A DNA stretch of 64,000 bases from Myxococcales bacterium (GCA_016794365.1 JAEUKB010000059.1:1-64000), one strand, 5' to 3'; counted from the stretch's first letter, positions 42,259 to 51,467 are shown. Numbers and translations: made by a program. Notes: generated by a model from the letters alone, not told the origin.

Positions 42259-43491
42259 TCACTGCACCAGCCGTCCGTATTTGCGCAGCACTTCGCGCAG
42301 CCGATCGTGAGGCAGCGCATAGACGGTGGCTCCGCTTGCACCCACCATCGTCTCGGCAGCGATGAGCGCGTTTACGATCGATTCCTCGGTGGCCCAGACC
42401 GTGGCTTGCAAGAGCTTGTCGATGCCTTCGTTCGAGATCGCGGTCCAGGTCTGGATTCCCGTCGAGCTTGGCTCGGGCTCAGGTGTACCGAAGCCGATGA
42501 AGATGTCTCCCGAGGAGTTATACGACACCGCGCCGAGTCGTCCCAGCCCGACGGAGACTCGTCGCACCAGCCGCGTCATCTGATGAGGCAGCAGCGGTGC
42601 ATCGGTTCCGACGACGACAATCAGCGATCCATCCCGTCGCTTTTCTTGAAGCTGCGGAAACACGGGCATCAGCTCGGAAAGCTCTTTTCCGACGGGAACA
42701 CCGGCAATGCGCAGATCACCTCGGCGTCCATAGTTGGCTTGCACCAAGACCCCGACGGTGTATTTTCCCGACGGCAAGCTGACGATGCGCGAGGAAGTGC
42801 CGATGCCGCCTTTGAACTCGCTGGTCATCATGCCGGTGCCACCGCCGACGTTGCCTTCTGCGACGGGACCAGTCCGTGCTTCGTCGAGCGCCCGAAAGAC
42901 ATGCTCACGCGTGACGTGCTGCCCCGCGATGTCGTTGAGCAGCGCATCCGAAGTCTCAGCGACGACCGGCAAGCCAAACGCTTCTTCCAGCACCGTCGAA
43001 GGCGGAAAGCGTCGATTTCCCCACGCAATCACCGCGTCGCGCACAAGCCCCACCGAGTCGGTGTTGGTGATCATGATCGGCGACTCGAGCAGCCCGGACT
43101 CGTTCACCCAGTGACTGCCGGTTAGCTCGCCGTTGCCGTTTAGGCACACCACCGCCGACACACTGCGCGGACGTGGGACTTTGCCGCGCGGCAGGATCGC
43201 GGTCACCCCCGTTCGCACCGGACCTTTGCCGACGCTCAGCGGACCTTGTCCCGAGATCAGCGTAACGTGCCCGACTTCGACCTTTGGCACGTCGGTGATG
43301 GCGTTGTTCGGTCCCGGCTGTCCCTCAAACGGAATCCCCAGGTCGCGCGCGCGCGGCTTTTTGCGCACCGTCGTACTGACCGGCTGCACTGCGTCGGCGA
43401 GCCCTTGCTGCGAAAAAGCCAGCAGCGCCACCAGCGCCACCGCCAGCCTACCTCGTCGCAGTACCGTCCACCTTGTCGTCTGTTTCAGCAT
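42259..43491 (-). CDS. DmpA/BapA-type L-aminopeptidase (P1 family), exported
   Basis: A 410-residue protein with a signal peptide (RRGRLAVALVALLAFSQQGLADA). The P1 peptidase core follows: FEGQPGPNNAITDVPKVEVGH, GGGTGMMTSEFKGGIGTSS, and the self-processing site RRDG|SLIVVVGTDAPLL, where the Ser becomes the N-terminal nucleophile of the beta subunit (autocleavage before S, by analogy with DmpA). It probably removes N-terminal D- or beta-amino acids or L-residues from peptides. I chose ATG 43491 because the signal peptide starts there. It ends 12 bp before the start of the M50-like gene, in the same direction. Confidence 0.85.
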   Translation of the reverse strand: MLKQTTRWTVLRRGRLAVALVALLAFSQQGLADAVQPVSTTVRKKPRARDLGIPFEGQPGPNNAITDVPKVEVGHVTLISGQGPLSVGKGPVRTGVTAILPRGKVPRPRSVSAVVCLNGNGELTGSHWVNESGLLESPIMITNTDSVGLVRDAVIAWGNRRFPPSTVLEEAFGLPVVAETSDALLNDIAGQHVTREHVFRALDEARTGPVAEGNVGGGTGMMTSEFKGGIGTSSRIVSLPSGKYTVGVLVQANYGRRGDLRIAGVPVGKELSELMPVFPQLQEKRRDGSLIVVVGTDAPLLPHQMTRLVRRVSVGLGRLGAVSYNSSGDIFIGFGTPEPEPSSTGIQTWTAISNEGIDKLLQATVWATEESIVNALIAAETMVGASGATVYALPHDRLREVLRKYGRLVQ

Positions 43492-43560
43492 CTGCGCAGC
43501 ATAGCAAATGACCAGGCTGCGCGTCGGCAACTGTGCTCCCACCGGACCTCCAGTCCGCGA

Positions 43561-43566
43561 TAAAAT
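43561..43566 (+). promoter_or_regulatory. Candidate -10 box for the TPR kinase gene
   Basis: TAAAAT ends 8 nt before ATG 43575. The predicted start point is at or 1-2 nt before the ATG. This argues for the ATG rather than GTG 43533 as start. No -35 match is visible. Confidence 0.45.
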
Positions 43567-43574
43567 CAGGGCTT

Positions 43575-46500
43575 ATGCTCCCAGCTGCCGAAGAGACCTT
43601 GGTGCTGAAGCGAGCCGTCGAAATCGGTGAGCTGTCCGAGGCAGAGATCCCGCCAGAGACTTCTTCCGTCCCACAAGGGACGACGCTGCGCTTTGGCCGA
43701 CGGCTGGACCGACTGATCACCCGAGGACGCATCAGCGAGCAGCGCGTCTTGCAGCTGCTGCGCGAGATCCGCACCGAGAGCGTGAGCGCAGGCGCAACGA
43801 TCCTGCCGCAGCGTAAGCAAGTGCGTCGCGAGCTGGGCATTGATGTCACGATGCTGCCCGAGGAACCGCCCGGCTCGACGGAGTCATCCTCCGCGACGAT
43901 CGATCCCGAAGCCAGCATCGGCGATCAGCTCAGCGCCGAGCGCACCGTCGATGGTTCCTTGGTTGGCTACAAAGGTCCGCCCGCAGGAAACAAGTTCCCC
44001 GTCGAGTCCTGGGACCGCTACGAGTTCCACAAGCTGCTCGGTCAAGGCGGCATGGGCGCGGTCTACAAAGCCAAAGACAAGCGGCTCGGACGGCTGGTGG
44101 CGCTCAAGTTCATTCGCGGCGGCGACGAGCAAATGACCCATCGCTTCATGCAGGAAGCGCGCGCGCAGTCTCGTCTGGACCATCCCAACATCTGTCACGT
44201 CTACGAAGTCGGCGAAGTCGCAGGCAAAGCCTACATTGCCATGCAGCTTGTCGATGGCGACTCGCTGGAAAAAGCCCGGCCCGACCTGAGTCTTTTGAAC
44301 AAAGTCGCCGTGATGCGCGATGTCTGCCTCGCCATGCACCACGCCCACGAAAAGGGCGTGATCCACCGCGACATCAAGCCGTCCAACATCATGATCGAAA
44401 AGCGATCTGATGGATCGGTGGTGCCGGTGGTGATGGACTTCGGACTGGCGCGCGAAGCGGGCGATGGAAAAGGACTCACAGAGTCCGGCGCGGTGATGGG
44501 AACACCGGCGTTTATGTCTCCCGAACAGGCACGCGGAGAAGCGCGTCACCTGGATCGTCGATCCGATGTCTACAGCTTGGGAGCGACCCTGTTTGATGTC
44601 CTGTGCGGTCATGCTCCGTTTGAAAGTGAGACGGTGATCGATGTCATCTTGAGCGTGATGAACGAGGAAGCACCGCTGCTCCGTTCCATCGATCCACAGC
44701 TTCCCGAAGCACTGGAAGTGATCTGTGCGCGCTGTCTGACCAAAGACAAAGAGCAGCGCTATGCGACGGCACTCGCCTTGGCCGAAGATCTGACGCGCTT
44801 TCTACACAGCGAAAAGATCGTCGCCAAAAAAATCAGCCTGCTGTATCGGCTCAGGTGGCGCGCCCGACAGAACAAGCCAGCGGCTGCGCTGGTGCTGTCT
44901 CTGCTGCTGAGCATGGTGCTGTTTGCGGGCTACGGAATCCGGCAGAGCTATGTCGCGCGCAAACAGAGTGAGCTTCAGCGTCAGATCGCCCAAGACAGCA
45001 AAGATCTAGAGTGGATGGTTCGGACTGCGTACGCGCTCCCCCTTCACAACGTAGAGCGCGAGCAGAGCCTGCTCCAAAAGCGCATGCAGCAGGTCGAACA
45101 GAAGCTGCGATCCTACGGCGACTTGGCTGCTGGACTCGGTCACTATGCGCTGGGACGCGGACATCTGTCTTTGCATGAATACAAGGCTGCGCGGACTCAC
45201 TTGGAACAGGCGCAGCGACTGGGAGAACAAGGACCAGAGCTACAGGCTGCGCTCGGTCGGGTGCTGGGAGAGCTGTATCATGAGGCACTGCTCGAAGCAC
45301 GGCGCTCCGGCGAAAAGTCCTGGGTTGCGCAGCGTCAAAAAGAGCTAGAAAAGCAGCTCCTACAGCCCGCCGCGCGGCTCCTACAGCAGGCACTTTCCCG
45401 TCGAGATTCGCTGTCTTTGGACTCTCCCGAATACATTGAAGGACTGCTGGATTTTTACGCGGGACGACTTGTGCAAGCGGATCAAAAAGCCCAGCGTGCG
45501 CTTGAGCAGACACCATGGCTGGCCGAAGCAGCGAAGCTGCGTGGAGAGATCGCTCACGAGCAAGGACTTAGCAAGATCAGCGACGGAAAGCACGATGAAG
45601 CACGCCAGCTACTAGCGCAAGCGATCGCGCACTATCAGAGCGCTTCAGATATTAGTCGTTCCAATGGCTTCATATACGCAGCGCTGGCTCGCGCCTACAT
45701 GGATTTGTCCGAAGTCGATCGCTTCCAAGGCAAGTCCCAAGAGCAGTCCTTTGCGCAGGCCAAGATCGCAGCAGAGCACATCGTAACCACCCTGCCCTCC
45801 GCCAACATCGGCTACGTAGAGCGCGGTCGCGTCTTGTACTTTCAGGGCAGAGCGCTCCAGCGAACTGGCAAAGATCCGGTGGATCTATTCAATCAGGCCA
45901 TCAGCGATGCCGAACAATCTGTTGCCAAAAAGCCCACTGATGTCATTGGCTGGGACTTGCTTGGATTGGCATACTTTTCTCGTGGATTACGCGACTCTGG
46001 AAAAGGAATAAATCCAACACAATCCTGGAACATCGCAGAAAAGTCTTTTGAGAAAGCGCTGCTAATTGCTCCAAAATTTCCATGGGCATTTAACGATCTT
46101 GGCAATTATTACTGGGCAAAAGCAAATTACGATAGAAATCACGGAATCAATGCAAATCACCATTATCAAAAATCAATACAACAATTTCAAACAGCCATCC
46201 AGATCGATCCTCGCTATCAATTTGCCAGTGGAAATGCGATTGGTGCCTTGGTTGAGTTTTCTGACTATCTCCAAGAGCATGGCGAAGATTTTTCGTCGCT
46301 GGTGAGCACTGCTGAAGCACTCTTTCATGCCTGTGGAAGTGGTTGTTCAGAGCAGATCACCGCGCAACGCAACATGGCCACAGCGTATTTGACACTTGCA
46401 CAGCATGAAGTCCGAAAAGAAGCCGACCCACGCGAAGCACTTACCAAAGCACGTCATCATCTTGACGAAATGAGACGACTCGTTAAGAGCACATACTGGG

Positions 46501-47072
46501 AGTGTCTTTTTTCACGATATGCAGATACATTTGAATCAGAATATTTAATACACACAAAAACAGATCCCAGTCATGTATTACAGAGCGCACTGACACAACT
46601 TCAAACTTGCAAAGAATTTGATACCCAAGCAGAAGATCCATATATCTTGGAAGCACGCTTATCGATTGCACAAGCGCATTGGATGGAATCCCAAGGGAAG
46701 CCTGCGCAGCATGAACTGAGCCTGGCACTTGCGGCAGCACGCAAGGCGGTCGCGCTCAATGGTGAGTCCACAGAAGCTGCGCATGAGCGGGCGCGGGCCT
46801 GTCATCGCTTGGCGCGCATCAGCAAGGGAATCGAGCGAACCACACTGCTTTCGGAAGGACTGCAAGCTGTCGAACAAGGTCTGAGTGTGAAGGCGGACTC
46901 GGGACCGCTGCTGGCGATGAAGGCAGTCCTTCTGTCCGCACAGGGTCGCAGCGAACCGGATGAAGCGGCTCGCGCACAAAAGGAACGGCTGGCACAAGCA
47001 AGCTGGGACAAAGCGCTGTCGATCAATCCGCTGCTTTCCCGAGAATATGGACAGGCGATACACGCGAAGTGA
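43575..47072 (+). CDS. Ser/Thr protein kinase with TM helix and TPR-like C-terminal half
   Basis: A 1165-residue kinase. A roughly 150-residue N-terminal region precedes the kinase domain: GQGGMGAVYKA at about 155, K near 176 (VALKFIRG), HRD near 264 (IHRDIKPSN), DFG near 287 and SPEQARGE. All catalytic residues are intact. One TM helix (about 435-455) places the C-terminal 700 residues, rich in TPR-like helices, outside the cytoplasm. Bases about 45940-46650 (residues about 790-1025) are much richer in A/T and use AT-ending codons, unlike the rest. Start at ATG 43575 is supported by the adjacent -10 box. The ligand is unknown. Confidence 0.9.
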   Translation: MLPAAEETLVLKRAVEIGELSEAEIPPETSSVPQGTTLRFGRRLDRLITRGRISEQRVLQLLREIRTESVSAGATILPQRKQVRRELGIDVTMLPEEPPGSTESSSATIDPEASIGDQLSAERTVDGSLVGYKGPPAGNKFPVESWDRYEFHKLLGQGGMGAVYKAKDKRLGRLVALKFIRGGDEQMTHRFMQEARAQSRLDHPNICHVYEVGEVAGKAYIAMQLVDGDSLEKARPDLSLLNKVAVMRDVCLAMHHAHEKGVIHRDIKPSNIMIEKRSDGSVVPVVMDFGLAREAGDGKGLTESGAVMGTPAFMSPEQARGEARHLDRRSDVYSLGATLFDVLCGHAPFESETVIDVILSVMNEEAPLLRSIDPQLPEALEVICARCLTKDKEQRYATALALAEDLTRFLHSEKIVAKKISLLYRLRWRARQNKPAAALVLSLLLSMVLFAGYGIRQSYVARKQSELQRQIAQDSKDLEWMVRTAYALPLHNVEREQSLLQKRMQQVEQKLRSYGDLAAGLGHYALGRGHLSLHEYKAARTHLEQAQRLGEQGPELQAALGRVLGELYHEALLEARRSGEKSWVAQRQKELEKQLLQPAARLLQQALSRRDSLSLDSPEYIEGLLDFYAGRLVQADQKAQRALEQTPWLAEAAKLRGEIAHEQGLSKISDGKHDEARQLLAQAIAHYQSASDISRSNGFIYAALARAYMDLSEVDRFQGKSQEQSFAQAKIAAEHIVTTLPSANIGYVERGRVLYFQGRALQRTGKDPVDLFNQAISDAEQSVAKKPTDVIGWDLLGLAYFSRGLRDSGKGINPTQSWNIAEKSFEKALLIAPKFPWAFNDLGNYYWAKANYDRNHGINANHHYQKSIQQFQTAIQIDPRYQFASGNAIGALVEFSDYLQEHGEDFSSLVSTAEALFHACGSGCSEQITAQRNMATAYLTLAQHEVRKEADPREALTKARHHLDEMRRLVKSTYWECLFSRYADTFESEYLIHTKTDPSHVLQSALTQLQTCKEFDTQAEDPYILEARLSIAQAHWMESQGKPAQHELSLALAAARKAVALNGESTEAAHERARACHRLARISKGIERTTLLSEGLQAVEQGLSVKADSGPLLAMKAVLLSAQGRSEPDEAARAQKERLAQASWDKALSINPLLSREYGQAIHAK

Positions 47073-47136
47073 TCAGGACTCCGTACGCGATCCTCGCAGC
47101 AGCAGTGCGTCGGGTTTAGGAATCTTCAGCGCATGA

Positions 47137-47153
47137 TTGGGAGTCACTCCCAA
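47137..47153. terminator. Hairpin between convergent genes
   Basis: TTGGGAG-TCA-CTCCCAA forms a 7 bp stem with a 3 nt loop, 65 nt after the kinase stop and 60 nt before the convergent ADYC gene. There is no U-tract on either strand, so this is a weak bidirectional terminator candidate only. The rest of the 140 bp gap shows nothing clear. Confidence 0.3.
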
Positions 47154-47212
47154 GCGGAACAGAGTCCGCTCGGAGTGGAATGGGAATGCAAGAAAGGAAG
47201 CGACGAAGCAGA

Positions 47213-48361
47213 CTACGGAAGGGCAGATCCGAGGAACACAGAAGCTGCGCCGGAGCCAAGGCTATCGCACGATGGCATGGTCGCGTAGCAGCTTGAAGTA
47301 GACCACGGGAGCGACGGAATGCGACGATTTGCATCGTTGACACAGCGAGCGCCGTTGGCATCCCAGAACGCCTCTAGGCGAGCCAGGCTTCCGCTCATCA
47401 CTTGCGGAGTCAGCGGATCGTTTACATTGATCGCGGTTCCGTAGCGCGTCCATGCCACGCCATCACCGCAGTAGTTTGCGGTCTTCATGTTGACGCAGGC
47501 TGCGTGCCAAGTACGAAGGCTGGTGGTGTTACCGCCAAAGTCACGCGCATCCCAGGGACGATATCCCCAGCTCATGCAAGCAGCGATGGCACCCAGCTCA
47601 CAGGTGACAGTGATGGCGCTGGCATCTTCCGTCCGTGCAAAGGTCTCTGGATGCCAATAGGAGTCCTGATAAAGGAACGTCCGCTGGGGTCCGAGTGGAC
47701 CTTGGCACAGCGACTGTGGCGCGATGCCAGCGTAGAAGTAACTGAACTTGAAGCCACGCACATCCACAGAGCTGGGACTGACCAGATTCAGAACCTGCGG
47801 AGCCGAATCAAACTGCACCGTATAATCGATGCTGCCGCCAGCGGTAATACCCGGTGGCGTCGGAACCTGAAGCTTAATCTGAACACCAGAGAGCAGTGCT
47901 CCCGTCGCAATAACATTGATTCCGGCACCACAGCCAGTGGCTCCCGGCGTGCAGTACGTGATCTTGACGTTGCCATTGGTCGCAGCAAAGCCAACGAGCT
48001 TCTGCGACACGCCTCCTACCACCAGTCCGGTGACCACTCCATCCGCAGGAATGTGCGTCGGAGACAGCGGATTCTGTTTGACGTGAAAGCCCCGAACAGC
48101 AAAGCCCCCTGTCGCAGTCTGATAGAAGCCTGTCAGCTTGTAGCGATAGCTGGTGGTGTTTGGCTCCTTCATCGAAAAGTCAGAGCCGGGCCCCTGATAT
48201 GGCTGGTTGATGTCGTCACAGTTGGACTCCATGCAGCTTCCATCTGTGCGCGTACACACCTTGATCGGCTCGACGACCTTCGTATCGGAGCCATCCAGAC
48301 CCTGCTCACAACCTGCAACAGCCAGCAGACATAGACCTGAAAGTAGCGCGCTCTTTTTCAT
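47213..48361 (-). CDS. ADYC-type secreted lipoprotein (copy 1)
   Basis: A 382-residue lipoprotein: MKKSALLSGLCLLAVAGC has a lipobox at AVAGC. The mature part contains the VCTRTDGSCMESNC motif and CELGAIAACMSWGYRPW, both Cys-rich, then MKTANYCGDG near residue 300, the ADYC-like core (A-N-Y-C here). Similar proteins are found in Myxococcota and are of unknown function. It shares the same order of motifs with the next gene upstream on the minus strand, so the two are tandem paralogues. AGGTGA lies 9 nt upstream of the ATG. Probably in the outer membrane. Confidence 0.8.
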   Translation of the reverse strand: MKKSALLSGLCLLAVAGCEQGLDGSDTKVVEPIKVCTRTDGSCMESNCDDINQPYQGPGSDFSMKEPNTTSYRYKLTGFYQTATGGFAVRGFHVKQNPLSPTHIPADGVVTGLVVGGVSQKLVGFAATNGNVKITYCTPGATGCGAGINVIATGALLSGVQIKLQVPTPPGITAGGSIDYTVQFDSAPQVLNLVSPSSVDVRGFKFSYFYAGIAPQSLCQGPLGPQRTFLYQDSYWHPETFARTEDASAITVTCELGAIAACMSWGYRPWDARDFGGNTTSLRTWHAACVNMKTANYCGDGVAWTRYGTAINVNDPLTPQVMSGSLARLEAFWDANGARCVNDANRRIPSLPWSTSSCYATMPSCDSLGSGAASVFLGSALP

Positions 48362-48431
48362 AGAACATTTCACCTTGTTGATCAGCGAATCCATCAGGCT
48401 CCTGGAACGGAGCCACACACAGCAGAAACGA

Positions 48432-49583
48432 CTACGGCAAGCCCGAGCTCATCACGTACGGAGAGAACTTGTCGATGAAGTCCTGATCGCACTGCGGAAT
48501 GCTGGCATCGCACGCAAAATACATATTCTGGTGACGACGATTGGCATCGATCACACAGAGCGCTCCGTGTTCATTCCACAGTGCCTCAAGCCGAGGCTGT
48601 ACGGACTGATGGCGCACTTTTTCGATCGGAGTATTCACCACGATCTGGGTTCCAAACTGCGTATGAACACGACCAATTCCGCAGTAGTCAGCGGTCTTCA
48701 TGCGAATGCAGGTCTGCTCGATCGCGACCATGTTCGCGGGCTCACCATTGACCGACATGGTCGCACTCGTCCACGGGGCATAACCCCAGCTGTGACAGGA
48801 AGCGATCGCGCCCAGCTCGCAGGTCACAGAGACCGTGCGATCGTCCAGGCTCCCACTCAGCGCAAAGCTCTGCGGATCCCAGCTCTGACCCTGCAAAAAC
48901 ACCGCGCGCTGCGGCGTACCTGCATCGCCTGCACACAGAGGCATCACCCCCGGTCCTCCTTTGGTCTCCCACTGCACAGGATAGCCCCGGATGGGGTCGT
49001 CCATCGTCCAGCTCTTGGCCAGATCACTTGGCGGACCAGCGAACGACCACTCAAAGGTCTGCTCACCACGTCGCAGCGGACTGGCAATCGTGAGCGTCAG
49101 TCGCAAGTCGATCAGCGCTTTGTCTGCCAGCACCAGTGTTTGACCGTTGCCATCATCCACGCGGATCACCAGCTGGCTGCGCGTGGCTTGCATGTCCACC
49201 AGCGTCACCGGACTGCCACTCACACTCGCTGCAACCACGCGTCCTTCCGCGAAGGAATGAACACCAGCGCTCACAAAATAGCCGCGTACAATCCAGCGCT
49301 TATCACCCGTGTTCTGCACTTCCAGATCGGTCGGAGGACGGAATCCCACCACCTTGTAGGTGCTTGTTCCCCAGTCGCTGTGCTGCATTCCGAACATACT
49401 GCCCGGACCCTGATATGGCTGGTTTAGCTCATCGCAGTTTGACTCCATGCACGAGCCATCTGTACGAGTGCAGACCTTGATCTTCGCATCCACGCTGTCC
49501 TGATCGGCAGAGCTTGCAACCCCACAGCCCGCAGAGACAAGCAAACAGACACCGATCACCGAAGAAAACACAGAGCGCTTCAT
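48432..49583 (-). CDS. ADYC-type secreted lipoprotein (copy 2)
   Basis: A 383-residue lipoprotein (lipobox LLVSAGC). The motifs are KVCTRTDGSCMESNC, CELGAIASCHSWGYAPW and KTADYCGIGRVHTQFG, the full ADYC signature. It lies 70 bp upstream of copy 1 in the same direction, so the pair is probably one operon. GGGGG lies 6 nt before ATG 49583. The similarity to copy 1 is clear in the N-terminal and Cys-rich regions but weaker in between, so duplication is not recent. It is divergent from the FHA/AAA+ regulator, whose operator region (49875-49929) could also control it. Confidence 0.85.
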   Translation of the reverse strand: MKRSVFSSVIGVCLLVSAGCGVASSADQDSVDAKIKVCTRTDGSCMESNCDELNQPYQGPGSMFGMQHSDWGTSTYKVVGFRPPTDLEVQNTGDKRWIVRGYFVSAGVHSFAEGRVVAASVSGSPVTLVDMQATRSQLVIRVDDGNGQTLVLADKALIDLRLTLTIASPLRRGEQTFEWSFAGPPSDLAKSWTMDDPIRGYPVQWETKGGPGVMPLCAGDAGTPQRAVFLQGQSWDPQSFALSGSLDDRTVSVTCELGAIASCHSWGYAPWTSATMSVNGEPANMVAIEQTCIRMKTADYCGIGRVHTQFGTQIVVNTPIEKVRHQSVQPRLEALWNEHGALCVIDANRRHQNMYFACDASIPQCDQDFIDKFSPYVMSSGLP

Positions 49584-49874
49584 GGACATCCCCCGCTTCA
49601 AGCTGTTGGGAGTGGTGGTACGCATCTGTAGCTTGCGAGCGCAACCCGCAGTCGCTTGAGACGAAGCTACATTTTCTGTACATCCACTCATCTACCAAGA
49701 GAGTTAGGCAAAGCGCATGCCACTTGACGGACCACCTGCGCGGGATCGATTCCTTTCGGACTCCCAAGCCAGCTGTGGGCGCGATTGTTGTGTAGTTCGG
49801 AGCGCTTAGGAGTCCTCTCTACGCACGCGGCGGGGACCGCCCACAAGACACATATCCCACCTCAGGCATTCGCC

Positions 49875-49929
49875 TGGCACAGCGAAGTGGCACAGCGCTG
49901 TGCCACGTTCTGTGCCATCGCCTGTGCCA
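49875..49929. promoter_or_regulatory. TGGCACA/TGTGCCA palindrome cluster
   Basis: TGGCACAGCG at 49875-49884, then a perfect 18 bp palindrome TGGCACAGCGCTGTGCCA (49888-49905), then TGTGCCA at 49911-49917 and 49923-49929. The half-sites are on both strands and are 12-13 bp apart. It lies in the 371 bp divergent region between copy 2 of the ADYC gene and the FHA regulator, just upstream of the TATAAT box. Probably an operator, most simply for autoregulation by the FHA/AAA+ protein. The remainder of the gap (49584-49874) shows no clear feature. Confidence 0.6.
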
Positions 49930-49942
49930 CCCTCCTGTCCCG

Positions 49943-49948
49943 TATAAT
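49943..49948 (+). promoter_or_regulatory. -10 box TATAAT of the FHA regulator gene
   Basis: A perfect TATAAT ends 6 nt before ATG 49955, so transcription would begin at about the A of the ATG (leaderless). It has no recognisable -35 and no SD. Confidence 0.6.
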
Positions 49949-49954
49949 GAGCCC

Positions 49955-51346
49955 ATGTCTGACCAGGCCTCGACCTTGAAAGAGGCGGAGACACCACGCT
50001 CCGATCAGCTCCAGTCCGCAGAGCGAAGTCCCGGAATTGCTCTGCTTTCTCGCTGCGGTAGTCCGTCCGTGATGGTGATTCCCATCATCAGTGGGTCAGT
50101 CGAAGTGGGACGAGGTAGTCATCACATGGAGCCAGATCAGCGAATGTCCAGACGACATGCGCGCATCCAGTACGATGGCCGCCGCTTTTTAACCACAGAT
50201 CTGGGAAGTCACAACGGAACCGCAGCCGATGGGAAGCCGATCCCCGCACAGCAGCCAGTAGAAGTACAGCGCGTGATTCGGATGGGAGACTCTCTGTTCG
50301 CGGTCTATCACGACATCACGCCGCTGTATCAGCGCGGTGTGATCATCAGTTCCGGAAAGGTGCTGGGCCCCGCGCTACAAGATGTGTTTGCCCTGGCCAA
50401 GCAGTCCGCGCTGTTTGGTGACACGCTCCACATCACTGGGGAAAGTGGCGCCGGAAAAGAGATGGTCGCGCACGCCTTTCATGACAGCGGACCGCGTGCA
50501 AGTGGTCCGTTTGTCGCCGTCAACTGCGCAGCGATTCCGCAGGGAGTGGCAGAGCGGCTCCTGTTTGGGGCACGACGCGGTGCCTATTCCGGGGCAGACA
50601 GTCACGCCGAAGGCTACCTTCAAGCCGCCGCTGGAGGCACGCTGTTCCTTGATGAAGTGGGCGATCTGGATCTGCAAGTCCAGGCCAAGCTGCTGCGCGT
50701 CATCGAAACCAAAGAGCTGCTACCGCTCGGTGCCAATCGCCCACATCGCGTCGAGATTCACATCTGCTCTGCGACCAACAAAGACCTGAAGCTGCTGGTG
50801 GCGCAGGGACGGTTCCGCGAAGATCTGTACTATCGCATCGCGCGTCCGTGCGTTCACATTCCGCCGCTGCGTAAGCGCATTGAAGAGATTCCGTATCTGA
50901 TCGATGCAGCGATCAAGCGCACGACCACGATGGCGCAGGTGCATCCGTCCTTGGTCGAGACGTGTCTTTTGCGACCATGGCCAGGCAACATCCGCGAGCT
51001 GCTGGTGGAAGTCCGCAGCGCAGTCCAAAACGCCGCGATTCAGAGCTGCGCCCGTATTGAGTCTCGTCACCTTCCAGAAGGTGCAGGAACGATTCTGCGA
51101 GCGATCAGTGACACGCCTTCCCCGCTATCCGAAGAGTATACTCCACCGTCGGTGAGAGCATCCGATCCAGCGGAACATGCACGCATCGATCAAGCGCTGC
51201 GCAGTCATCAAGGAAATGTCGCCAAGACCGCGCGCGCACTGGGTCTGCATCGCACCCAGCTGCGTCGCTTGATCGATCGCTACGGAATCGATCCAACCCG
51301 CTACGCGCCCGATTCCCATACCCACAAGCTCGATCTGGACAAATAA
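49955..51346 (+). CDS. FHA domain enhancer-binding-type AAA+ regulator with altered GAFTGA motif
   Basis: A 463-residue cytoplasmic regulator. The N-terminal FHA domain (SVEVGRGSHHMEPDQRMSRRHARI; about 45-115) reads phosphothreonine, probably from a Ser/Thr kinase. The AAA+ domain has Walker A GESGAGKE (162-169) and Walker B LFLDEVGDL. The sigma54-contact loop, normally GAFTGA, is G209-A-Y-S-G-A214. A Fis-type HTH ends it (GNVAKTARALGLHRTQLRRLIDRY). Myxobacteria are rich in FHA-type EBPs. The altered loop may weaken or abolish sigma54 activation. The start has no SD but is directly after a TATAAT box. Confidence 0.88.
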   Translation: MSDQASTLKEAETPRSDQLQSAERSPGIALLSRCGSPSVMVIPIISGSVEVGRGSHHMEPDQRMSRRHARIQYDGRRFLTTDLGSHNGTAADGKPIPAQQPVEVQRVIRMGDSLFAVYHDITPLYQRGVIISSGKVLGPALQDVFALAKQSALFGDTLHITGESGAGKEMVAHAFHDSGPRASGPFVAVNCAAIPQGVAERLLFGARRGAYSGADSHAEGYLQAAAGGTLFLDEVGDLDLQVQAKLLRVIETKELLPLGANRPHRVEIHICSATNKDLKLLVAQGRFREDLYYRIARPCVHIPPLRKRIEEIPYLIDAAIKRTTTMAQVHPSLVETCLLRPWPGNIRELLVEVRSAVQNAAIQSCARIESRHLPEGAGTILRAISDTPSPLSEEYTPPSVRASDPAEHARIDQALRSHQGNVAKTARALGLHRTQLRRLIDRYGIDPTRYAPDSHTHKLDLDK

Positions 51347-51409
51347 GAAGCATAGTATACGCCTCTTATTTGGTTCTGAGCCTGGCTTCTCCGTAACTCC
51401 TCGACAAGG

Positions 51410-51467
51410 GATAAGAAAAACTGATGGATTAGGCTAGGAATCCATCACCTGTACTTATCCTTTTTTC
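51410..51467 (+). terminator. Nested-stem intrinsic terminator
   Basis: Outer stem GGATAAG (51410-51416) with CTTATCC (51455-51461); inner stem GATGGATT (51424-51431) with AATCCATC (51440-51447), loop of 8. The outer arm is followed directly by six T (51462-51467). It lies 64 nt after the FHA regulator stop and suits Rho-independent termination of the plus strand. Confidence 0.7.

Noticed and set aside
49875..49929. Sigma54 promoter (TGGCAC...GC)
   Set aside because: The distance between GG and GC in the palindrome is 11 rather than 10 bp, and the sequence is fully symmetric. An operator fits better.
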